The notes beneath the pieces are model-generated. The model did no database searches. It was not told the DNA's origin and was given only the letters and a program-made list of their open reading frames with translations. This document shows, piece after piece, positions 57,418 through 64,000 of a DNA stretch of 64,000 nt; position 1 is the stretch's first letter; each line of letters starts with the position of its first letter. The stretch is taken from contig CANPZE010000002.1 in the NCBI GenBank assembly GCA_947589315.1, positions 1-64,000 of the forward strand, in the 5' to 3' direction. The DNA is from an uncultured Lachnospiraceae bacterium (GTDB lineage: Bacteria > Bacillota > Clostridia > Lachnospirales > Lachnospiraceae). A program made the translations under genes and the position numbers.

Positions 57418-58950
57418 TTATGGAAAAAGTAAAGGCTTTACCCGTTCCGCTTCCTGCCAGAAGGAATAATGTTCGGTCATATTCTCTGGAAGGCTTGTGG
57501 CATTTACCCGCTTTGTGTGAAAGAGCATCTCCTGCCTCCTGGCGATTTTCCAGGAAGCAGGATCCTGCTTCAGCCGCTTAAGCAGATAACTCTCCTGCCT
57601 GGAGTCCGTTTCGCCCAGCCATATGATATCCAGTTTGTCCGATTCCATAGACAGGATCTGCTCCTCCAGCTTCCATTCCCTGCTCTCCAGTAAGATCTCT
57701 TTCGTCTCCGGCTTTCCTTTCCAATAATATCCGTTCCGGTGAAGAAGGTATCCCTCCTCTTTTATTTCCTTCAGATAATAGGCTCCGCTTCCTCGCCCGC
57801 TGACCCATGCCTCCTGCAGGATCGGAGCGATATCCCCCTGAAGGAATCCATATTTTCCATTCTCTGGCTGATATAGCCCAGGATCTCCAAAGCTTTCCAT
57901 AGGCACCAAAAGAATATCGCATAGTTTTTCCAGATCTCCCTTCTGGTTTCTTTCTGCCTGAATGGAAATGGTATGATCGTCTACCACAGAGATCCCCTCA
58001 ATTGAGGTGACCGATCTGTCTTTCCGGCCATTGCCTTTCTCCTCCATCCATTGCCCCAGGGCAATCCGCTGTGCCAGATCGTCATAGCTGTTTCCTGTTA
58101 CCTGAGCCAGTTTCCGATAGTTCCAGCTATATTGCTGCTGGATGTCCTTCAGCACCTGCTTTTTCGACCGCGTCCCCACCTTATAGTCCGGTTTCAGGCT
58201 ATAGAAATAGGCAAAAAGCTGAACCGGCTTCCGGTACCGCTTAGTGAAATAGCGATAGCTTTTATCCTGGTATAAGCTTTCTACCCACTCCAATTCCTGT
58301 TCCAGCACCGGCTCTACAATCTCCTGGCGCAGCCGGCTCTTCAGGCTTTTACTGGGAGAAGCAAGAAAGGCCCGAAGCTGCTTTTTCCGTTCCGCCACCT
58401 TCCTGGTCCCATAGAGATATTCCTCCAGCCCCGCCACCGGCACCTGGTTCGTCTTATCGCTTCCCCGGTATCCGGGATCGAACCGGAGATAATAATTAAA
58501 CAAAAGATCTTTGGCGTTCAGCTCTTCCTTTTCTCCATAATACAAGCCCTTTCTCAGGGCAATGGTATAAGTAGCTTTCCCTTTCTCCCTTTTTACAGTA
58601 ATGTCAGCGATGCCAGGAGTGCTGTACATTTTCCCCTTCCACTCCGTCACCGGTTCTGACACCCCCTGGAGCAGCGGTTCCCCTGACCGGTCTCTGGCCA
58701 GCAGAGGGGAATATAGCAATTCCATCAGAATCCTGTCTTTTTCCTCTTCGCAGGAAAAGGGAGAGAGCTCCTTCCCCACTTCTCCCAGATATATTTTTAA
58801 TACCTCTTCTCCTGTTACTGCCTCCCCTCCCCCTTCCGCACTCTGGCGGGCCACAGAGGTCCCGGCGGCTTTCTCCTTTAGAGAATCTCCCTGGCCGCAG
58901 GCTGTAAATGCCAGCGCCAGGGCCAAAACCAGCAAATATATCCGTCTCAT
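57418..58950 (-). CDS. Solute-binding family 5-like extracellular lipoprotein
   Basis: Lipobox 'LAFTACGQ'; 'YTIALRKGLYYGEKEELNAKDLLFNYYLRFDP', 'GAYYLKEIKEEGYLLHRNGYYWKGKPE'. Confidence 0.8.
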   Translation of the reverse strand: MRRIYLLVLALALAFTACGQGDSLKEKAAGTSVARQSAEGGGEAVTGEEVLKIYLGEVGKELSPFSCEEEKDRILMELLYSPLLARDRSGEPLLQGVSEPVTEWKGKMYSTPGIADITVKREKGKATYTIALRKGLYYGEKEELNAKDLLFNYYLRFDPGYRGSDKTNQVPVAGLEEYLYGTRKVAERKKQLRAFLASPSKSLKSRLRQEIVEPVLEQELEWVESLYQDKSYRYFTKRYRKPVQLFAYFYSLKPDYKVGTRSKKQVLKDIQQQYSWNYRKLAQVTGNSYDDLAQRIALGQWMEEKGNGRKDRSVTSIEGISVVDDHTISIQAERNQKGDLEKLCDILLVPMESFGDPGLYQPENGKYGFLQGDIAPILQEAWVSGRGSGAYYLKEIKEEGYLLHRNGYYWKGKPETKEILLESREWKLEEQILSMESDKLDIIWLGETDSRQESYLLKRLKQDPASWKIARRQEMLFHTKRVNATSLPENMTEHYSFWQEAERVKPLLFP

Positions 58951-59198
58951 TCCCTTCTCCTCCCGGTCCATATACTTTGTTATAAGTGTATGATAAAAAA
59001 GGGAAAGAAGAATCGCAATAAAAAGCCGCCGACAAATTCCTTTCTTTTTCGATGAAATATTACCCTTCTGCGAGTTTGGAGAAAAGAGAACGGAGTCTGG
59101 GGAAATCTGTGAAAAAGCCAAAAAGACGGGGAATATTTGTCCCAGTACCGCCATAGAATAAAAAGAACCTAATATAGATTGGATACCTGATACCATTT

Positions 59199-59882
59199 AT
59201 GAAACCCATTACGGCTACTTTACGGAAACGGAAGTTTTCCCTGCGAAGACTTCCCTCTATCTTTTACGGAACCTTGCTTTTATTTCTTCTTGGGACAGCC
59301 CTTGGATGCCTTCTGGCCCATCTGCTCAAGGATTCCCTCTATGCTCCCATTCTGTCCCTGTACCAGACATTGAAAGAACAGCTAAGCACGGCGGAGACAG
59401 ACCATTATGCTATCTTTCTTCTGTCCGTGAAAGGGCAGCTCAAGCTCTTTCTCCTTCTGTGGTTCTTTTCTGTCACTAATGTATGGCGGTACTATTTCTG
59501 GAGCTTTTGTGTATATTCCGGCTTCTGCAACGGCCTCCTCCTGGCCTTTTGCGTCCTCCTAAGCGGAGCTGCCGGATGCTGGGACTTCATTTGCTTCCAG
59601 CTGCCACAGGCTCTTCTGTTCATTCCTGCCTATTGCCTGGCCATTTACCATTGCAACACCTTGCACAGGCAGCTTTCGGGCAATTGGGATCCTCCCTCCG
59701 GGGAGCCCTCAGGAAACGACAGAGCGGCAAGATACGCCAAGCTGGGAAAAAGCATAGGAAAAAAGCAGCTGGCCTTCCGCCAACTGCCCCTCTTCCTTCT
59801 GGACGGGTGTCTCCTTCTGGCCGGCTGCCTGCTGGAAGGATATTGTAATCTCCCCCTCCTCCGTCTCCTTCTGACCCATTAA
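59199..59882 (+). CDS. SpoIIM-like polytopic membrane protein
   Basis: Several TM helices with arrangement reminiscent of stage II sporulation protein M; weak primary motifs. Confidence 0.5.
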   Translation: MKPITATLRKRKFSLRRLPSIFYGTLLLFLLGTALGCLLAHLLKDSLYAPILSLYQTLKEQLSTAETDHYAIFLLSVKGQLKLFLLLWFFSVTNVWRYYFWSFCVYSGFCNGLLLAFCVLLSGAAGCWDFICFQLPQALLFIPAYCLAIYHCNTLHRQLSGNWDPPSGEPSGNDRAARYAKLGKSIGKKQLAFRQLPLFLLDGCLLLAGCLLEGYCNLPLLRLLLTH

Positions 59883-59889
59883 AGCTATG

Positions 59890-60471
59890 CTATGCCAGAA
59901 GGGAACGGATCTTTCCTGACAAAGCCTGAGGTGTGCTGTCATTCTCCAGCACTTTATCACAACGGCGCAGAAATTCCTGTTCCTCCAACTGCCCTGCCAT
60001 GATCGCCTGGCTCTTTTCCGGGGAATATCCCCGGCTTTCCTGCAAGCGTTTTTGCCGCAGGGACGCCGGTACCCGGACATACCATATCTCATCGCACAGG
60101 GCATCGCAGCCGCTCTCAAAAAGGATAGCCGTCTCAAGGACCAGAAGCCCCTCCTCGTTTTTCCTTCTGCTGATCTCCTGCGCCATGTATGCCTTGACTA
60201 CAGGATGGATGATCTCATTCACTGCCCGGCGGGCGGCGGCATCCTGAAAAATGATCCCGGCCAGCCGATTTCTGTCCAACGTGCCATCCGGCAGGACAAG
60301 CTCTTCCCCAAACCTTCGTACGATCCGTTCAAAGCTGTCTGTCCCCGGCTCCATGGCCGCCCGTCCCAATTCATCTGCAATGAGAAGAACAGCTCCAAGC
60401 TCCTCTTCCATCTTTTGGGCCACTAAGGATTTGCCGCTTCCCACGCCTCCGGTCAATCCTATGACTTTCAT
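59890..60471 (-). CDS. coaE: Dephospho-CoA kinase
   Basis: 'MKVIGLTGGVGSGKSLVAQKMEE', 'LIADELGRAAMEPG', 'FESGCDALCDEIWYV'. Confidence 0.95.
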   Translation of the reverse strand: MKVIGLTGGVGSGKSLVAQKMEEELGAVLLIADELGRAAMEPGTDSFERIVRRFGEELVLPDGTLDRNRLAGIIFQDAAARRAVNEIIHPVVKAYMAQEISRRKNEEGLLVLETAILFESGCDALCDEIWYVRVPASLRQKRLQESRGYSPEKSQAIMAGQLEEQEFLRRCDKVLENDSTPQALSGKIRSLLA

Positions 60472-60516
60472 GCCCTTCCTCCTTCCGGATGCCCCTGAGC
60501 TGCCAGCGATGATCTC

Positions 60517-63393
60517 TCAGTGGGCTTCGTACCAATTCCTTCCTTCTTCCACCTCTACCAGCAGAGGCACCCTCAGCTGGGCCGCCTGCTCCATTTCTTC
60601 CAGCAGCAGCTTCCCCACCGGAATGATCTCCTCCTCCGGCGTCTCCAGCAGAAGCTCATCATGGATCTGAAGCACTACCCTTGCCTTCCTGCCTTCCTCC
60701 AGCAGCCGCAGGGATACGCGTATCATAGCGATTTTAATAATATCTGCCGCAGTGCCCTGGATCGGGGAATTCATGGCGATCCTTTCTCCAAAGGAACGCT
60801 GCATGTAGTTGCCGGAGCTCAATTCCGGCACAGGCCGTTTCCTGCCAAAAAACGTCCTTGCGCTCCCCTCTTCCCTGGCTGTCTTTACGAGACTGTCCAA
60901 ATACTCCTTGACAGCAGGGTAGGTGGCAAAATACTGATTGATATAGCCCTCTGCCTCCTTGCGGGATATATTCAGGTCCTGCCCCAGCCCAAAGGAGCTG
61001 ATCCCATATACAATGCCAAAATTGACTGCCTTGGCATTCCTTCTCTGCAGCTCCGTTACTTTCTCATAAGGCGTATGGAATACCCTGGATGCCGTACTGC
61101 GGTGGATATCCTGATTCTCCCGATAGGCCTGGATCAATTCTTCGTCCCCAGATAAATGAGCCAGTACGCGGAGTTCAATCTGAGAATAATCGGCATCCAG
61201 GAACACACAGCCCTCCCTGGGCTGAAATACCTTCCTCAGCTGCCGTCCCAGTTCCATCCGGATAGGGATATTCTGCAGATTGGGTTCTGTGCTGCTGATC
61301 CTCCCTGTAGCAGTGATGGTCTGGTTAAACTTCCCGTGGATGCGATGGTCCCCCTCAATGTAGACTGGAAGCCCGTCTGCATAGGTGGATTTCAGCTTGG
61401 ATACCTGACGGTAATCCAGGATCTTTGGCACGATAGGATGCTCGGTCCGAAGTTTGTCCAGGATATCTGCCGATGTAGAATATCCCGTCTTCGTTTTCTT
61501 GGCAAAGGGCAGCTTCAGCTTCTCAAATAGGATCACGCCCAGCTGTTTGGGAGAATTAATGTTAAATTCTTCTCCCGCCAGGTCATAGATCTCCTTTTCC
61601 AGTGTCTGCACCCGCTCCTCCAGCAGTGCGGACATGGCGACCAGCTCCTCTCTGTCCGCCTGTACTCCCAGCCGCTCCATTTGATAGAGAAAATATGCGG
61701 TAGGCATCTCAATCTCCCGGTACAATGGCAGCATTCCCTCCTGCTCCAATTTCCGGGACATAACCTCGCAGGCCTGGCATGGCACATAAGCCAGGCTTGC
61801 CAGATAGCTGAGAAGCTTTTGTTCCCACTCCTTCTCCCCTTCCTGCCGCCGGGCCATGATCTCATGAATCTCCGTCTTCCCAAAAAGCTCGCTGTAAGAG
61901 GGAATGGTCCATTCCAGGTAATCCCTGGCGATATCATCGACATAATACGTATCCTTCAGCGGATTCAGCAGATAGGCGGCTATTTGCATGTCCCAGATTT
62001 TGGACATCCAGGCCTCCAGGTCCTTTCTATTGCCATCCGGGAAAAGTCTCTGTCCCGCTGGTTCTATATCCGGCCTTAACTCCTGTATGGGCGTGGTCAG
62101 ATGAAGAATATTCTTCAGGTCAATGAGAGCCAGCTTCTCCACGCAGCCTCCCAATTCCCTTACCTGCCCTAAAAGATAATCTCCCGTCAGATCCTCTCCG
62201 GTAAACATGCAGACTGTCACGGCCTTTTCTTCTTGCTGATAGGAGAGGCTGATCCCATAAAAAAGATACTCTCTCCCCTCCCCGGCATCCTCCTCTGCCA
62301 ATCCGGGATTCTCGTTATCCTCGTCAAAGACAAGGCACATCTGCCCTCCCGACTTCTTTTGGGATTTCTTGCGCCGGGCCCCGGAACTGCTCCACAGATC
62401 TCCCAGAAAGCCCACTCCCAGTACGGCAGGTGTGTTCTTCCTGAGCCGGGCAAAAAAGTCGTCTGCCTCCTTTTTCTCCCGTATCTCCCTCTCTTCCATT
62501 GCCGGCAGCGAGGAGCTGCGTTCTCCCTCTTCAAACCGCTTCAGCAAGGATTTAAATTCCAGACGTTTCATCCACAGAAAGGCCTCCTGGTTAAACAGGT
62601 TCCCCAGCCTGGCCTCCTCCAGGGAATACTCCAGCTCACAGTCTGTCTTGATGGAAGCCAGCTTTTTGCTGAGAAATGCCAATTCCTTATTTGCCGCCAG
62701 AAGGTCATGCGTCCGTTTGGGTGTAATCTCGTCCAGATGCTCATATGCCTCTTCCACACTGGGGAAGGCAGTGAGGATCTTAACGGCGGTCTTCTCTCCC
62801 ACTCCCGGCACACCGGGAATATTGTCGGAGCTGTCCCCCATCAGCCCTTTCAGATCAACAATCTGGGACGGCGTGAGCCCATACCGGTCTATGACATCCT
62901 GCGTATGGTAATTCTCTATCTCCGTGCCTCCCCGTTTCGTCTTAGGGATCCGGATCATAATATGCTCTGTGGCCAATTGGAGCAGATCCCGGTCTCCTGA
63001 TACCAGAGAGACCTCCAGTCCCTGAGCCTCAGCCTGCCGGGCCAGGGTTCCCAGGATATCATCTGCCTCCAGTCCCCCCTGCATGACCATCCGGACTCCC
63101 ATCGCCTCCAGCACCTGCTGGATCACAGGAACCTGCTGCCGCAATTCCTCCGGCATAGCCTTCCTGGTCCCTTTATATTCCTGATACAGCTCATGCCGGA
63201 ACGTAGGCTGGTGCACGTCAAAAGCCACCGTCAAATAATCCGGCTTTTCTTCATCCAGGATTTTTAACATAATATTCAAAAAGCCATACACTCCATTGGT
63301 ATGAAGCCCTTCTGAATTGGTCAGGTCAGGCACCCCATAGAATGCCCGGTTCAATATGCTATGCCCATCGATTAATACCAGTTTTCCCTTCAT
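60517..63393 (-). CDS. polA: DNA polymerase I
   Basis: 5' nuclease 'LVLIDGHSILNRAFYGVPDLTNSEGLHTNGVYGF', polymerase 'DADYSQIELRVLAHLS', 'RRNAKAVNFGIVYGISSFGL', 'QIHDELLLE'. Confidence 0.97.
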   Translation of the reverse strand: MKGKLVLIDGHSILNRAFYGVPDLTNSEGLHTNGVYGFLNIMLKILDEEKPDYLTVAFDVHQPTFRHELYQEYKGTRKAMPEELRQQVPVIQQVLEAMGVRMVMQGGLEADDILGTLARQAEAQGLEVSLVSGDRDLLQLATEHIMIRIPKTKRGGTEIENYHTQDVIDRYGLTPSQIVDLKGLMGDSSDNIPGVPGVGEKTAVKILTAFPSVEEAYEHLDEITPKRTHDLLAANKELAFLSKKLASIKTDCELEYSLEEARLGNLFNQEAFLWMKRLEFKSLLKRFEEGERSSSLPAMEEREIREKKEADDFFARLRKNTPAVLGVGFLGDLWSSSGARRKKSQKKSGGQMCLVFDEDNENPGLAEEDAGEGREYLFYGISLSYQQEEKAVTVCMFTGEDLTGDYLLGQVRELGGCVEKLALIDLKNILHLTTPIQELRPDIEPAGQRLFPDGNRKDLEAWMSKIWDMQIAAYLLNPLKDTYYVDDIARDYLEWTIPSYSELFGKTEIHEIMARRQEGEKEWEQKLLSYLASLAYVPCQACEVMSRKLEQEGMLPLYREIEMPTAYFLYQMERLGVQADREELVAMSALLEERVQTLEKEIYDLAGEEFNINSPKQLGVILFEKLKLPFAKKTKTGYSTSADILDKLRTEHPIVPKILDYRQVSKLKSTYADGLPVYIEGDHRIHGKFNQTITATGRISSTEPNLQNIPIRMELGRQLRKVFQPREGCVFLDADYSQIELRVLAHLSGDEELIQAYRENQDIHRSTASRVFHTPYEKVTELQRRNAKAVNFGIVYGISSFGLGQDLNISRKEAEGYINQYFATYPAVKEYLDSLVKTAREEGSARTFFGRKRPVPELSSGNYMQRSFGERIAMNSPIQGTAADIIKIAMIRVSLRLLEEGRKARVVLQIHDELLLETPEEEIIPVGKLLLEEMEQAAQLRVPLLVEVEEGRNWYEAH

Positions 63394-63423
63394 ATCATCC
63401 TCCATCCATTTCCTCTGCCTTTA

Positions 63424-63732
63424 TCAAAAGATCAACAGCATTCCTATACAGAGCGCCACTAAAAGCAGCAGCTTCTCTATATGTAAAATACGGTACTTCA
63501 TCAGGTAATCTGCAGCAGAACGGAGCTTCTGCCCCGGATCGATATGAAACTGGACGCTGGTCTCATTGGCATCCAGATACCGCATCCCCATGATCAGAGT
63601 ATAATAAATCTCATATTCCTCCCTGCATTCCTGGCAAGTCTCCAGATGCTCTAAAAAAGCATCCAACTCCTCTATATTAAGTTCGTCATCAATAAAAGGA
63701 ATGAATTTTTGTTGTACTTCCCTGCAATCCAT
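63424..63732 (-). CDS. Zinc-finger (zf-HC2-like) anti-sigma-type membrane protein
   Basis: 'MDCREVQQKFIPFIDDELNIEELDAFLEHLETCQECREEYEIY' HCC-type site and C-terminal TM. Confidence 0.8.
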   Translation of the reverse strand: MDCREVQQKFIPFIDDELNIEELDAFLEHLETCQECREEYEIYYTLIMGMRYLDANETSVQFHIDPGQKLRSAADYLMKYRILHIEKLLLLVALCIGMLLIF

Positions 63733-63873
63733 GAGCCTCCTCCATCCTTTCCCTTCCGCTCCATTGGTATAATTATAGCTTTATCCCCATTCCTTGTAAA
63801 GCTTATGGATTTTGACAAATCATTTCCTCCATGGTATACTGTTCCTGCTATAGGTAACAATAGCTACTGTACA

Positions 63874-64000
63874 GGGGGTTGTACAGGTTTCGACGAGTTC
63901 ATTGAAAATGGAGAAGCTGTCCGTGGCCGGGAACCACGTAAAAATCTCGAATTTAAAATTAAACGCTGAAGATAATTTAGCACTGGCTGCCTAAGAGCAG
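63874..64000 (+). ncRNA. ssrA: tmRNA (5' portion, truncated by window end)
   Basis: 'gggggttgtacaggtttcgacga' 5' end and tag ORF ending NLKLNAEDNLALAA-TAA. Confidence 0.92.

Noticed and set aside
60517-63393. DNA polymerase I with apparently degenerate 3'-5' exonuclease motifs
   Set aside because: Loss of proofreading motifs in PolA is already well known in Firmicutes.
1-64000. CRISPR arrays, rRNA operons, prophage structural genes
   Set aside because: Looked for repeats with regular spacers, rRNA signatures and phage modules; none seen.

Overview
64-kb window from a low-GC Gram-positive anaerobe, most likely Lachnospiraceae/Clostridia judging from gene content and protein style. Most of it is chromosomal housekeeping: tsaD, tsaB, tsaE, rimI, rnz, mutS2, pfkA, gap-pgk-tpiA, nrdD-nrdG, mutY, glgB, punA, corA, coaE, polA, and the 5' part of tmRNA at the right edge. 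The left ~3 kb is accessory DNA beside two tRNA-Ser genes: an Rpn-type fragment, an LRR_5 remnant, an XRE regulator, and a compact DUF3800 unit. That unit has three consecutive hairpins upstream of the gene and is flanked by two copies of the tRNA-Ser intrinsic terminator. The most interesting items are: (1) a membrane hybrid histidine kinase-receiver protein with a C-terminal DegV (fatty-acid-binding) domain, encoded next to a kinase/receiver/Hpt hybrid and a lone receiver; (2) a PadR-like winged-helix protein with a ~640-aa tail carrying four spaced copies of a 'VRNPDTDDxVNSLVDLLKNDEPAKK' motif, upstream of HAAS/DUF1700 and DUF4097 genes; (3) the DUF3800 unit; (4) a RelA/SpoT-like domain fused to a large unclassified C-terminal region; (5) an HtrA-like protein that appears to lack the catalytic His and Ser; (6) twin NrdR boxes upstream of nrdD that also look like the mutY terminator; (7) a sigma-like protein without region 4, with a 9-unit hexamer repeat in its leader. 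All calls come from reading the sequence and the supplied ORFs; no searches were run.
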